A stretch of DNA of 64,000 nt from Bacilli bacterium (GCA_022652945.1 JALCRV010000002.1:124001-188000), one strand, 5' to 3'. Positions 36,430 through 46,782 are shown, numbered from the stretch's first letter. The notes: generated from the sequence alone by a model not told the origin. Made by a program: numbers and translations.

Positions 36430-37608
36430 ATGGTAGACAAAAAAGAGACTTCAACTTATCGCCGTTTCTTCACTCTTTCTTCTGCGGAATTCGACGCTTA
36501 TGTCGCTCAAAGTAAGAAAGAAGGCACCGTTTTTCCACTTCGACTCAATGGTGAAGATGTTTTTTATCATCGTACCGAGGCTCTTTCAGACTCTTTGATC
36601 TTGCTTACCTCGTTGGAAGGTAATTTCCACATGCTCGAGCAGAGCCTCTCGAAAATGGCGCAAGAGGAGTTGATTCGAAGTTGCCTTGTCGAAGAGATTT
36701 ATCAGACCAATCTCATCGAAGGAGTACATTCGACCCGAAAAGAGATCTTTCGTCTCCTTGATGATTTCGCCCATGCGAAAAAAGACAAAATCACCTCGAT
36801 TGTCAATAAATACCGTCTTTTATTGAAGCAGGGCTTTTCTCAAATCCTGAACCTTGAGGACATCCGCCATCTTTATGATGCGTTGATGGAGGGGACCATC
36901 ATAAAGAAAGACCAACCTGATGGCATTCTTTTCCGTAAAGACAGCGTGGCGGTCACCGATGGAGTCGAAAGACTCCATGAAGGCTTATATCCCGAAGAGC
37001 GGATCGATGAAGCGCTGCGAGTTGTCTTATCGATCTTGAATAGCAAGGATTTCACCTTCTATGAGCGGTCTGCCATCGCCCATTATCTTTTTGAGTACGC
37101 CCACCCGTTTTATGACGGGAACGGAAGGATGGGACGTTACCTCCTTTCCCTTTATGCGCTTGAGGAGAAACCAAAGGCTTTCGCTTTTCGCATTGCTGCG
37201 ACCATTGGCGAGAGAAAAGGCAAATACTATCGGGCCTTTAAGGAATGTCAAGACATTCGCAATCGTAATGATCTTGCCACGTTTGTTGGGCCAATGCTTG
37301 ATTTTTATGTCGAAGACTATCGCCATTTAATCAAGGAAATTCAAGATAAGAAAGCGGAAGTCGCCCTTTGGCAGAGCAAACTTCCTTCCTTGAATCTTTC
37401 TAAAGGCGAAAAGAAGACCGCTGTCATCCTTGTTGAAGGGAGCATTTGGTCCGCTTATGGTGTGAGCAAGAGCGTGTTAGCCTCGGCCCTAAACTTGGAT
37501 GAGCGGAGCGTTCAAAGGCATTTAGCTTCTCTTGAAAAAAAGAAACTGGTACTTCGCCAAAAAATCGGTCGGCAAACATATTTCCGCCTGGCTAAGGGAT
37601 CATTTTAA
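36430..37608 (+). CDS. Fic family protein (class II) with C-terminal winged helix
   Basis: A 392-aa protein with an N-terminal Fic_N region, a Fic core and a DNA-binding-like tail. The active-site motif HPFYDGNGRMGR (residues 225-236) is complete, so AMP transfer to a protein hydroxyl is expected. The inhibitory helix motif TNLIEG (93-98), of the form [S/T]xxxE[G/N], lies N-terminal, which defines class II. The last ~60 residues (SIWSAYGVSKSVLASALN, RSVQRHLASLEKK) look like a winged helix. The -10 box is 8 nt from the ATG and no ribosome site is present. The target is unknown; autoregulation is plausible. Confidence 0.9.
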   Translation: MVDKKETSTYRRFFTLSSAEFDAYVAQSKKEGTVFPLRLNGEDVFYHRTEALSDSLILLTSLEGNFHMLEQSLSKMAQEELIRSCLVEEIYQTNLIEGVHSTRKEIFRLLDDFAHAKKDKITSIVNKYRLLLKQGFSQILNLEDIRHLYDALMEGTIIKKDQPDGILFRKDSVAVTDGVERLHEGLYPEERIDEALRVVLSILNSKDFTFYERSAIAHYLFEYAHPFYDGNGRMGRYLLSLYALEEKPKAFAFRIAATIGERKGKYYRAFKECQDIRNRNDLATFVGPMLDFYVEDYRHLIKEIQDKKAEVALWQSKLPSLNLSKGEKKTAVILVEGSIWSAYGVSKSVLASALNLDERSVQRHLASLEKKKLVLRQKIGRQTYFRLAKGSF

Positions 37609-38008
37609 AACAGATTTTGTGAGCGGAACCCTTGGTTTTATATTTCACGACTATCTTTGCTTCAGCACTAAACCTATCGACGAAGGGGAGACCTTATAAT
37701 CTGTTTTTCCTCCTCCGCTGATAGTGAGAGTCGGCAAGATGAAAGCCTTTTACTCATCAAGAAAGCGGATATAAAACATTCGGGCATTGCTTTTTTATAG
37801 CTTTGCAAAAAAACATTCAATTGGAAGTAAGAGGAGGAATTTAAAGAGAAGTTCTGATTTCTAACTAAATGCTCCCAAAGTTAAGAATCCTTTTTTTATC
37901 GTATAGTTTTTCACAATTAGAGTTAAAGTTAACATTTTTTTCTTGGCGAAATGGGCACCCCAGGCATCAAAATCTCAACTTGTTTCTTAATAAATGCGTA
38001 AAAAATAA
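37609..38008. other. intergenic stretch, no gene found
   Basis: 400 AT-rich bases between the Fic and ATPase genes. A ribosome-site-like AGAGGAGG near 37830 is followed by no usable frame. I see no RNA gene or terminator. Confidence 0.45.
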
Positions 38009-38042
38009 TTTACACTATTGATTAATACTATATTAATGTAAA
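38009..38042 (+). promoter_or_regulatory. promoter and palindromes upstream of the AAA ATPase
   Basis: TTTACA (38009-38014), 17 nt, ATTAAT (38032-38037). The palindrome ATTAATACTATATTAAT (38021-38037) covers the -10, and the outer arms TTTACA and TGTAAA (38037-38042) are also inverted. Confidence 0.45.
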
Positions 38043-38063
38043 ACAATATTGACGGGGGATATC

Positions 38064-39272
38064 ATGATGTTTAAACGAGAAATGTACTTAGAGAGAATCC
38101 GACCCTTTTACAACAATGAGCAGATCAAAATCTTAAGTGGCGTCCGTCGCTGCGGGAAGACAGAAATATTGAAAATGATCATGGCTGAACTCCGAAAGAA
38201 TTGCCGAGAAAGCCATATCGTTTATCTGAGTCTCGAATTATTGGAAAACGAGGACTATCGAGATAAAAAGAATCTCTATGCCTATTTAGAAAGCCAAATC
38301 AAAGGTGAAGGTCGCTACTACATTTTCATTGATGAGGTTCAGTTCTGCGAGGGCTGGAGCAAAGTCGTCAATTCTCTTACAACGAAGTATCCTAAAGTCT
38401 CTATTTTTGTTACTGGCAGTAACTCTTCGCTTCTCAATGACGATAAGGAAGGGGAACTTGGAGAAAGGACAATCTTGTTTCGAATCATGCCTTTCTCCTT
38501 TTCCGAATACGTCTTATTCATGAAAGAACTTGGTCGTTACCAAAGCGATGAGTCCTCTTTTTCCGAATATTTGAAATGGGGCGGCCTCCCACTAGTTTTT
38601 CTTGAAAAGGAAGAACAGAACAAACAGACGATGCTCGAGTCAATTTATGACTCGATTGTTTTAAGAGACATCGTCTTAAGGGAAAAGATCAAAAACTCTA
38701 TCTATCTCGCTAAGGTCATCGATTACGCCCTGTCTTCTTCCTCTCTTGCCATCAGCGGGAGGAACATTCAAGAAAGGGTTGCCAAAGATGGGATGGATAT
38801 TTCACTCCCGGTGGTGCTTGATTATCTTAGAGCTATCAAAGAAAGTTATATCGCTTCCTTGTCCCCGCGTTATGACGTCATCGGACTACGGGAACTGGAG
38901 GTTAAGAACAAGATTTACTCGGTGGACCCCGCTTTCGTTCAATATAAGAAGTCCTTGGTGAGCGATCTTTACCGCTCGCTTTACGAGACACTGGTCTATA
39001 ACGACCTCATTGCCAAAGGCTATCAGGTCAAAACTGGGGTGAATGAAGGCAGGGAAATTGATTTCGTGGTTTTAAAGGGTGGAAGTATCGTTGCTTACGT
39101 CCAGGTCGCTTATGAGATCAACGAAAGCAACAAAGAACGGGAGTTAGGTAACTTGGAATCTATTCCCGATTTCTATCCTAAATACGTTGTCTCCAAAGAT
39201 AAGGTCGTCTTGGACAGGAAGGGAATCAAACATCTCTCGATTATCGATTTCCTTCAGCTTAAAGGCTTTTGA
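38064..39272 (+). CDS. AAA family ATPase with DUF4143 domain
   Basis: A ~402-aa protein of the AAA_14/DUF4143 type. Walker A is LSGVRRCGKTE near residue 25-35 and Walker B YIFIDEVQ near 90. The sensor-like FVTGSNSSLL follows. The C-terminal DUF4143 half ends in a restriction-nuclease-like fold with GREIDFVVLKGG and YVQVAYEI. The family is common in gut bacteria, has no settled function and is often linked to mobile or defence loci. ATG at 38064 has GGGGG 6 nt upstream; the frame from TTG 38049 includes that site and is rejected. Confidence 0.87.
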   Translation: MMFKREMYLERIRPFYNNEQIKILSGVRRCGKTEILKMIMAELRKNCRESHIVYLSLELLENEDYRDKKNLYAYLESQIKGEGRYYIFIDEVQFCEGWSKVVNSLTTKYPKVSIFVTGSNSSLLNDDKEGELGERTILFRIMPFSFSEYVLFMKELGRYQSDESSFSEYLKWGGLPLVFLEKEEQNKQTMLESIYDSIVLRDIVLREKIKNSIYLAKVIDYALSSSSLAISGRNIQERVAKDGMDISLPVVLDYLRAIKESYIASLSPRYDVIGLRELEVKNKIYSVDPAFVQYKKSLVSDLYRSLYETLVYNDLIAKGYQVKTGVNEGREIDFVVLKGGSIVAYVQVAYEINESNKERELGNLESIPDFYPKYVVSKDKVVLDRKGIKHLSIIDFLQLKGF

Positions 39273-39353
39273 TTCTTGTAGCTTGGCACACTTATCTAGA
39301 AATATCTTCTATAATTCTCTGACCTAGGAAGGTAATGTCTTCGTTTACTGTGC

Positions 39354-39373
39354 TAAAATTATCCTTAAGGATA
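39354..39373 (+). promoter_or_regulatory. putative -10 box and palindrome upstream of addB
   Basis: TAAAAT (39354-39359) is followed at once by the perfect 14-bp palindrome TATCCTTAAGGATA (39360-39373), at the expected start site. No good -35 is seen. Confidence 0.35.
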
Positions 39374-39387
39374 AAAGAAAAGATTCC

Positions 39388-41781
39388 ATGATTGATTTTT
39401 CTAAGCTTCCTCCTGAAAGCGTGATTATCTGTCCCGAAGAGATTAAGGACCTCTTTTTAAGGTCTTTTAAAAAGATCTACGCTTGTCATTTTAAGTTTCT
39501 TACCAAAGAGGAACTGAGGGAGAGAGCGTATTTTACTTACTCTTTTGAGGCTTTGGAGTACGTGCATCAAAAATACGGCTATTCCTTAAGCCTGGCTGAC
39601 GAGGTGCTTTCGAGGCTGAAAGGCATTAAAAAAGGCGATGAGAAGCTTGAGATTCTTTTCAACATCTACCAGGATCTGCTTTCCCATTCTCTGCTAAAAG
39701 AAGATGCTTTGTTCCCTTTGCTTTTTAAAGGGAAACAGACTTTAATTATCGGTTATTCTTCTTTAGATCTAGAGCTGAAGACCGCTCTGGATAAACTTCA
39801 GGTTTCTTATTCTTATGTGGCTTTAAAGGACGAAGACAAAGGAAGTAAAGAATACTTGGCTTTTCAAAATAAGGAAGAAGAAGTCAATTATGTCTTTAAT
39901 TTAATCGGAAAATTGATTTCTTCGGGGGTGGAGTTAAAGAAGATTTTTATCTTCAATCCCAGCGAGGAATACGCTTTCCTTTTAGAAAAAACTTTTTCTT
40001 ACTATCAGTGGCCTTTTGATGATGGGGAGCAGATGTCTTTAGCTTCTTCGCCTTTATTTCTGGCCTACCTGGCCTATTTAAATAATAATAGCCCGGAAGC
40101 TAGTTATCAGAAACTGAAAGAGGAGTCGAAAGAAGATAACTACCACGCGCTGGATCGTTTAGTCTCCCTCTTGGAGAAAATCCTGCCTTTAAAGCTGGAG
40201 AAGGAAGAGTTCATAGAGCTTTTGACTTATGAGGCGAAGAAGACCTATCTAAAAAAGAAAACATATGAAGATCAAATCTCTTTCTGCTCAGCTTCCAGTT
40301 ATCTGGAAGATGACTGTTACGCTTTCTTATTAGGTTTCCAGATTGGGAATTACCCGCAAGTATTTAAAGATACGGACTTTTTCTCCGATGAGGAGAAAAA
40401 GCTCCTCGGCTTAAATGATTCCGTCCTATGTTCAAAACTGGAGGAAGAAAAGCTGGGCGGGTTTATTAAAAGAACGAAGAATCTCACTCTCACTTATAAA
40501 AAGAAGGACGGCAAAGCGGACCTTTATCCTTCCTTGCTGGCGGCTAAATTAGGGATTAAAGAAGCTGATAGTCTTCAAGTCACTAACGAGCGTTATTCGC
40601 TTTTAGCCGCTCAGATTGAATGTGGGAAAGGGAAGGATCTTCTATTTTCCTATCTTTTAGATACTCCTTATAAGAACGCTTTTACCGATCAAGAACTGGA
40701 TTACCGCTCTTACGATCATTCCTTTAAGCCGCTTTCTGATTACCGTAAAAAGAAAGTCGATCTTTCTTATTCACAGATCGATATGTATCAGTCCTGCCCG
40801 TTTAAGTATTTTGTCACGCATATCCTGCATGGCGGGACTTATGAACAGGATTTTGCTGCTCATCTGGGTTCGTTCTACCACGATATCCTCCAAAGATCTT
40901 ATACCGAAGAGATCGACTTTTCCAAAGTCCAGACCGCTATCGATAACGATGGGGGATTTAAGAATGCCAAGGAGAAGTTCTTGGCGAAGATGAATCTTTA
41001 CCAGGTGCAGGAAGTCATTAAGAAAAATAAGGAATTCCTCGCTGAATCCCACTTCAACACAGTTAAAACTGAGCAGGAAGAGCATTATAAATTAACTGAA
41101 CAGATCGCTATCAACGGCAAGATCGATAAGATCTTGACCGATGAGACGACTAAGAAGGCTCTCGTGGTCGATTATAAGACTGGTGATTTGTATTTCGATG
41201 TGAAGAAGACCGTTTACGGTTTTGACCTGCAGCTGCCTTTCTACGCTTTTATGCTTTCTAAGACCCTTCCTTTTTATCAGGTCGGAGGGATCTATATCCA
41301 GAAGATCCTTTACGCCTTAAAGGAACAGGAACCTTATAAATGCTATCTTATGGACGGGGTGACTTTAGCTGATCCGGAGATGCTTAAAAGAATCGATCCG
41401 CTCCTGGGGACTAAAAAGGATCCGGAGACGGGAAAGGATATCAAGACTTCCCCTTTTATTGCTGGCATGAAACTGAAGGCCGATGGGAGTTTCGCCAAGG
41501 CCTTTAAGGTATATGACTCAACGTATTTTGCTTCTTTGATTGACTTAGCGGGCTTTATGGTTGACTATACCGCTAGTAAGATCTTCGCGGGGGAGTTTAT
41601 GATCCAGCCGAGGAAATTCTCCACTGAAAGGAGACTCCCTTGCGATCTATGCGAATTCAAGGATATCTGTTACGTCAACGCTGGCGACGTGGTGTCGATC
41701 AATCCGCTTTTTGATCCGCCGCTTTATCAAAAGCCGATCGGAGACGGGGAAGATAAGGACGATGAGGAGGAAGAGAAATGA
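39388..41781 (+). CDS. addB: AddB-like PD-(D/E)XK nuclease subunit
   Basis: Partner of AddA in processing double-strand breaks to recombinogenic 3' ends. The C-terminal nuclease has YSQIDMYQSCPFKYF (first Fe-S Cys near residue 469), GSFYHDILQ, and LVVDYKTGDL with the catalytic Asp and Lys. Three more Cys (PCDLCEFKDIC, near 751-760) complete an AddB-type 4Fe-4S cluster. At 797 aa it is shorter than Bacillus AddB (~1,160), and no Walker A is visible at the N-terminus, as in RexB-like forms. ATGA overlap with addA shows one operon. Confidence 0.82.
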   Translation: MIDFSKLPPESVIICPEEIKDLFLRSFKKIYACHFKFLTKEELRERAYFTYSFEALEYVHQKYGYSLSLADEVLSRLKGIKKGDEKLEILFNIYQDLLSHSLLKEDALFPLLFKGKQTLIIGYSSLDLELKTALDKLQVSYSYVALKDEDKGSKEYLAFQNKEEEVNYVFNLIGKLISSGVELKKIFIFNPSEEYAFLLEKTFSYYQWPFDDGEQMSLASSPLFLAYLAYLNNNSPEASYQKLKEESKEDNYHALDRLVSLLEKILPLKLEKEEFIELLTYEAKKTYLKKKTYEDQISFCSASSYLEDDCYAFLLGFQIGNYPQVFKDTDFFSDEEKKLLGLNDSVLCSKLEEEKLGGFIKRTKNLTLTYKKKDGKADLYPSLLAAKLGIKEADSLQVTNERYSLLAAQIECGKGKDLLFSYLLDTPYKNAFTDQELDYRSYDHSFKPLSDYRKKKVDLSYSQIDMYQSCPFKYFVTHILHGGTYEQDFAAHLGSFYHDILQRSYTEEIDFSKVQTAIDNDGGFKNAKEKFLAKMNLYQVQEVIKKNKEFLAESHFNTVKTEQEEHYKLTEQIAINGKIDKILTDETTKKALVVDYKTGDLYFDVKKTVYGFDLQLPFYAFMLSKTLPFYQVGGIYIQKILYALKEQEPYKCYLMDGVTLADPEMLKRIDPLLGTKKDPETGKDIKTSPFIAGMKLKADGSFAKAFKVYDSTYFASLIDLAGFMVDYTASKIFAGEFMIQPRKFSTERRLPCDLCEFKDICYVNAGDVVSINPLFDPPLYQKPIGDGEDKDDEEEEK

Positions 41782-44700
41782 AGTTTGAGGATTTTAATCC
41801 CATCCAGCAAGAAGCGATTACCTCGGATGGGGAAAATATCATCGTCTCCGCCGGAGCGGGCTCGGGGAAAACCGAGGTGCTTTCCCAGCGCGTCTCTTAT
41901 TTTATCCGGAAGAAGGGCTATACCTTAGATAACTTTTTGATCCTGACCTTTACCAACCTCGCCGCCGGGGAGATGCGCTCTAGAATCCGTAAGCAGTTAA
42001 CGGCTGATGGCTTGAAGGAAGGGGAAGATGTCGACCGAGCCGACATTATGACTTTCGATGCTTACGCCTTGGCTTTGGTGAAAAAATACCATTTTCTTTT
42101 AAAGGTCAGCGCTGATTTGACTTTGGTCGATGAAGCGGTGATCTCCGTCCGCAAGAGGACTTTGATTGAAGAAATTTACGAGGAGTATTACCAAGAGCAA
42201 AAAGCTGATTTCACCTCGATGATCAAGAGGTTCTGCTTGAAGGATGATAAGAGTCTGACTCAGCTTACTTTTGATTTCTGGACGAAAGCTGATAAGGAAC
42301 TTGATACCTCTTTTTATCTTGATACTTATGTCGATACTTATTATTCGGAAGAAAAAGTTCAGGAGATTGAAAAAGCCCTTTGCCAAAAGATCATCGCTTT
42401 ACGCGAGAGTTTAAGGCCGCTTTTCTTTAAACTTCCCAGTAAGGAAGTCGGGAAGAAGAAAAAGCCTTATAAAGATGCTGTCGTAGAAGCCTATAGCAAG
42501 TTTATGGCGGTTTCTTCTTACGATGATCTGATAAGCAGCTTTAAAGAGATGAAGGTTTTAAAGCCCTCCGCTCCTAAAGGCACCGCCTCGGATGAGGGAA
42601 AGAAAGCTTTTGATGATGCTGAAAAAGAACTTGCTAAGTTAATTCTCTCGTTACCCCAAGATGAGAATCTTTTAAGAAAGTCTCTTATGGACTTAAAACC
42701 TTTTGCCGCTTTGCAGGTGGAGATTGTGAAGGAAGCGGAGAAAAGACTTCAGGCCTTTAAAGAGGAAAAACAAGCTTATGAGTTTGAGGATATCGCCAAG
42801 ATGGCGCTTAACTTAGTTAAAGATCATCCCCAAGTCAAAGCGGAAATCCAGAAGAAGCTGAAGATGATCATGGTCGATGAGTACCAGGATACCTCTCTGC
42901 TTCAGGAGTCTTTTATCAATGAGATCGCCAACCATAATGTCTATATGGTCGGGGATATCAAGCAGTCGATTTACCGTTTCAGAGATGCTAGATGCGACAT
43001 CTTCCAAGCTAAGTATGAGGCTTATAAGAACCATCAAGGCGGGAAGGCGATCGACATGAACGTGAACTTCCGTTCACGTAAGGAAGTCCTGGAAGATATC
43101 AATTACCTCTTTAAGGGTTTGATGACTAAAGAGGTGGGTGGGGCGGATTATGTCGCTTCCCATCAGATTGGTTTTGGTAACTATAAGGCTTATGAAGGCC
43201 AAGGCGATAATAAGGAGAATAACCATACCGCAATCTTTGCTTATCCGGAAGAGAAACACTTGGACCAAGCCGCTTATGAGGCGGAGATTATCGTTAAAGA
43301 TATCATTAAGAAAGTTAATGAAGGCTACCAGGTTGTCCATAAGAAAGAGAAGGATGAAAAGAAAAAGACTGAGGATGGTGACCAAGCGAACAAGAAGAAA
43401 GACAGCCCGCTTGAGAATTGCACCTATTCTGATTTCTGCATCATCATGGACCGGCATGGGGCTTTCGAGGAATACGCTAAAGTCTTCTCCCGCTACCAGG
43501 TGCCTTTATATATTCAAAACGATGAAGATGTTTCTTCTAATCAGGTGGTCTTGGTCCTTGCTAGCCTTTTAAGGATGGTGAAGGCCATCGAAGCGGGGGA
43601 TTATGAAAGCGGGGATTTCATCCACGCTTTCCTGTCTTTGGCCCGTTCTTTCCTTTTCTCTTATACCGATCAAGAGCTTTATGACCTGAGCCGGACAAAC
43701 GGCTATAAGGATGATAAGCTGACCAAGAAGATACAAGAGATTGTCGAAGATAACCAAGAACTGCCAGTTTATGAGCTGGTGAAAAAACTTGTTTTCGAGT
43801 TGGAGGTCTATAAGCATCTGCTCTCTTTGGGAGATGTGAAGACCAATGAAGGCTATATCGATTTCTTCTTGCAGATGTTTAAGTCGATGAGCGAGTTGGA
43901 TTATAGCTTAGATGATTTCTTGCTCTTTTTGGAATATGTCGATACTTATGATCTTCGGCTTAAGCTTCCGGCGAATGGAAGTGAGACGGACAGCGTCACC
44001 TTGATGAATATCCATAAGTCGAAAGGCTTAGAGTATCCGATTATCTATTATTCCGGATTGATGAAGGGGTTTTATAGGCAAGATATGGACTCCGAGTTCG
44101 GGGTTTCTTCTTCATACGGCCTGATCCTGCCGACGGAAAGTGTTAAGACGGCTAACGTTGTGAAGATGCTTAACAAGGATCAAGAGCTTAAGGAAGATAC
44201 CTCGGAGAAAATCCGCCTTCTTTATGTGGCCTTAACCAGAGCCAAAGAAAAAATCACTCTTCTGCTGCCATATAAGGACTTCGAGGCTTTAAAGATGAAA
44301 TCTGTGATGCAGGACGGGATGAGGATTTACCAGGATCTTAAGAATCTCGGGATGGATACCGAAGAAAATTTCTGCACCTTGTATCTGGAGAATATCATTA
44401 ATTCAGATGTTTTGAATTTGCTTGTTTATCAGTTGCATTTGAATCTGCCGCTCGGTTTTTCTTTACGAAGCGTGAAGGAGCGGAAGAAACTGACTTATAA
44501 GGAAATCAGAAATTTCCGCTTGAATGAAGAAAGCTACCAAGCCTCCTTAAATAGCAATCCGGTGAAGAAAGAAGATCAGGATGAGATAATGGAGGCGCTT
44601 TATAAGTCGGTGAAAGCGGGAAAGAAAGATGTCGGGGTGTTCTTTGTCGCCTTAATCGCCTTTAGGGGTATCTCTTTTGTGGATATTGTGGATGGGAAGG

Positions 44701-46166
44701 GTTATGACTTATTCTTTACCTCTTCAAGTAAAGAAGACCTGATTTTCAGGATTGAGCGCTTGATTCCGCCTGGAGAGGAAGAAAGCCACTGCGACATAGG
44801 GGATATTCCTGAAGGCGGTTTCCTTCCGCCTTACGAGCCTTTCATGATGGATTTAATCGATGATTGCAAGGATGGCAAGCTGACCCCGGCTTTGCTTCAT
44901 AAGGGGATGAAGATCTTAGGCTATGAAACCAATGAAGACTTTTCTTCCTTCTTCCCGGAGGGAAAAGAAGTTACTGAAAAGGCTATTGAGGAGTTGAAGG
45001 CTCATCTGTTTTTCACTCTTGATGAGACGAGCTTTGTGGCTGGGCAGGAAGAAATCTGTATTTTACGGCTGCTCTTTAAAGCTTATAAGAATAAAGACCT
45101 GACATATGAGGAATTTAAGACTTTAGCTCGCCGGGGTTTGTTCCCTTTTAAGGAAGCGATGGAAAAGGCTTATAAGCTATATGGGGAAGATAAGCTGAAC
45201 GCTGGGGAACTTACTCTATTTGCTTTTGCTGGTGGGTATTTGCTGAATAAAGAGTATCTTTTAGCTAATCAAAATAAACCTAATCTTGATAACTATGAAT
45301 TCCTCGATCTTTTCGAACCGGAAGCTTGCCTTAATATCACCAAAGACGAAGAGAAGAACTTATTTGCCATCTTCCATAAGCTTTACTCCTACTTCGCTAA
45401 TGGAGTTTTTAAGACTGACACCTTCGATCTGCTCTTGAATATTTTCGGCTATGAGTTCTCTTCTTACTTCCTCTATCTTTCCGAGGAAGAGAAGAAAGCG
45501 GTCCCGAATGAAAGAATCGATGATATCTTCGCTTTACAATCTTTCACCATGGAAAACCGGGAAGAAGTTAAATCCCTCGGGGAATTCCTTTTGCCATATC
45601 TTTCTTACGATCAATTTGTCCTGCAACCGGTGGATGAAGAGATCGATCCGGAGACTCCCCTCGTGCCTTATAAGGCGGTCGTTCATCAAAGTTTTAATAT
45701 AATTGATACCGCTAAGCCTTTTAAGGAAGTAATTCAAGAAAGAGCCAGTAAAGAGCTTAATCTGACTTCTTCTAAGGCCGGCTTGGAATTCGGCACCTTG
45801 CTCCATGAAGGAATGGAAGCGACCGACTTTAAGAATCCGGACTATGCGGCCTTAAAAGATCCGACTTTAATCCAGTGCGTTAAAAGATTCTTGGACTCAA
45901 GTTTGATGAAGGACATCAAAGACGGAGAAATCTATAAGGAATATGAATTTATCGATGAGGCCCATAAAACTAGAGGCATCATTGATTTAATGGTCGTTTA
46001 TCAAGATCATCTGGATATCATCGATTATAAGACGAAGGATATTTCTGATGAGGTGTATTTGAAGCAGCTTAGTATTTATAAGGCCTTTGCGGAAGAGGTC
46101 TTTAAGAAGCCGACGAAGACTTATCTTTATAGTCTGTTGACTGGAGAGGTCAAGGAAGGAAAATAG
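41778..46166 (+). CDS. addA: ATP-dependent helicase/nuclease AddA
   Basis: UvrD-type helicase with a C-terminal RecB nuclease, the motor of the AddAB break-resection complex. Motifs in order: FNPIQQEAI (Q motif), SAGAGSGKT (Walker A, near residue 24), FTNLAAGEMR, VDEYQDTSLLQ (Walker B, near 366), GDIKQSIYRFR, NIHKSKGLEYP, LYVALTRAKEK, then LLHEGM and IIDYKTKD for the nuclease. At 1,462 aa it exceeds the usual ~1,200; a Lys/Glu-rich insertion lies near residues 515-545 and there are long unassigned stretches after the helicase core. Confidence 0.92.
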   Translation: MKFEDFNPIQQEAITSDGENIIVSAGAGSGKTEVLSQRVSYFIRKKGYTLDNFLILTFTNLAAGEMRSRIRKQLTADGLKEGEDVDRADIMTFDAYALALVKKYHFLLKVSADLTLVDEAVISVRKRTLIEEIYEEYYQEQKADFTSMIKRFCLKDDKSLTQLTFDFWTKADKELDTSFYLDTYVDTYYSEEKVQEIEKALCQKIIALRESLRPLFFKLPSKEVGKKKKPYKDAVVEAYSKFMAVSSYDDLISSFKEMKVLKPSAPKGTASDEGKKAFDDAEKELAKLILSLPQDENLLRKSLMDLKPFAALQVEIVKEAEKRLQAFKEEKQAYEFEDIAKMALNLVKDHPQVKAEIQKKLKMIMVDEYQDTSLLQESFINEIANHNVYMVGDIKQSIYRFRDARCDIFQAKYEAYKNHQGGKAIDMNVNFRSRKEVLEDINYLFKGLMTKEVGGADYVASHQIGFGNYKAYEGQGDNKENNHTAIFAYPEEKHLDQAAYEAEIIVKDIIKKVNEGYQVVHKKEKDEKKKTEDGDQANKKKDSPLENCTYSDFCIIMDRHGAFEEYAKVFSRYQVPLYIQNDEDVSSNQVVLVLASLLRMVKAIEAGDYESGDFIHAFLSLARSFLFSYTDQELYDLSRTNGYKDDKLTKKIQEIVEDNQELPVYELVKKLVFELEVYKHLLSLGDVKTNEGYIDFFLQMFKSMSELDYSLDDFLLFLEYVDTYDLRLKLPANGSETDSVTLMNIHKSKGLEYPIIYYSGLMKGFYRQDMDSEFGVSSSYGLILPTESVKTANVVKMLNKDQELKEDTSEKIRLLYVALTRAKEKITLLLPYKDFEALKMKSVMQDGMRIYQDLKNLGMDTEENFCTLYLENIINSDVLNLLVYQLHLNLPLGFSLRSVKERKKLTYKEIRNFRLNEESYQASLNSNPVKKEDQDEIMEALYKSVKAGKKDVGVFFVALIAFRGISFVDIVDGKGYDLFFTSSSKEDLIFRIERLIPPGEEESHCDIGDIPEGGFLPPYEPFMMDLIDDCKDGKLTPALLHKGMKILGYETNEDFSSFFPEGKEVTEKAIEELKAHLFFTLDETSFVAGQEEICILRLLFKAYKNKDLTYEEFKTLARRGLFPFKEAMEKAYKLYGEDKLNAGELTLFAFAGGYLLNKEYLLANQNKPNLDNYEFLDLFEPEACLNITKDEEKNLFAIFHKLYSYFANGVFKTDTFDLLLNIFGYEFSSYFLYLSEEEKKAVPNERIDDIFALQSFTMENREEVKSLGEFLLPYLSYDQFVLQPVDEEIDPETPLVPYKAVVHQSFNIIDTAKPFKEVIQERASKELNLTSSKAGLEFGTLLHEGMEATDFKNPDYAALKDPTLIQCVKRFLDSSLMKDIKDGEIYKEYEFIDEAHKTRGIIDLMVVYQDHLDIIDYKTKDISDEVYLKQLSIYKAFAEEVFKKPTKTYLYSLLTGEVKEGK

Positions 46167-46202
46167 GTTTAAAGACTATTTCTGAAAGGAAGGAAATCAT
46201 TT

Positions 46203-46757
46203 ATGAGCGAAGTAAATAATCATGTCTTAGCCTTTAGTAAATACATTGCTTCCGATGATTATCAGGATAGGGTTCTTGTTAAGATGATTGAGGCCTGGCC
46301 GGCTGATTTCAAAAAGTTCCTTTTGACCTGCAACCAGGATGAACTGGAAACGGTGGGGAATGCGATTGAAAATGCCGTGTTGGATTTAGATGATTATTCT
46401 TTGCTGGATTCTTTTAAAGCCCGCGCCCAGAGTTTTCCTTTGATTAAGAATGAAATGAATAGATGGGTTGATTATATTGGAAAAATGTTTAAGTTACCTA
46501 AAGACTTCAGATTATATAAGCTGATTATCGACCAGTGGGATCCTTTATCTTTGCTTGAAATCAATGGTGCCCCTTTAGATGAGTATGATTCGGAAAGCCA
46601 GGAGGCCTATCGAAGAATCAGTGCCTTAAGGAATCCTTCATTAGAGGATATCGAAAATGTCCTAATCGATATCTTCTCCAAGTCATTTAATGAAGACTTC
46701 TCCTCAGAAGAGACAAAAGACGCAGCCCAGAAAATCAAAGACTGCTTTAATAAATAA
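46203..46757 (+). CDS. DUF1871-like small protein
   Basis: A 184-aa soluble acidic protein. Its C-terminal third has WDPLSLLEINGAPLDEYDSE, resembling the WDP...DEYDxE signature of DUF1871 (Bacillus YugE), whose function is unknown; related folds occur among toxin-immunity proteins. The N-terminal ~90 residues are helical with no match that I recognise. A GAAAGGAAGG ribosome site lies upstream. It is 36 nt after addA and could be co-transcribed with it. Confidence 0.6.
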   Translation: MSEVNNHVLAFSKYIASDDYQDRVLVKMIEAWPADFKKFLLTCNQDELETVGNAIENAVLDLDDYSLLDSFKARAQSFPLIKNEMNRWVDYIGKMFKLPKDFRLYKLIIDQWDPLSLLEINGAPLDEYDSESQEAYRRISALRNPSLEDIENVLIDIFSKSFNEDFSSEETKDAAQKIKDCFNK

Positions 46758-46782
46758 TACTTTTTTTAAAGAATTTTTATCG

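Noticed and set aside
37828-37860. Ribosome-site-like AGAGGAGG in the gap after the Fic gene
   Set aside because: A stop codon follows almost at once in the reachable frames.
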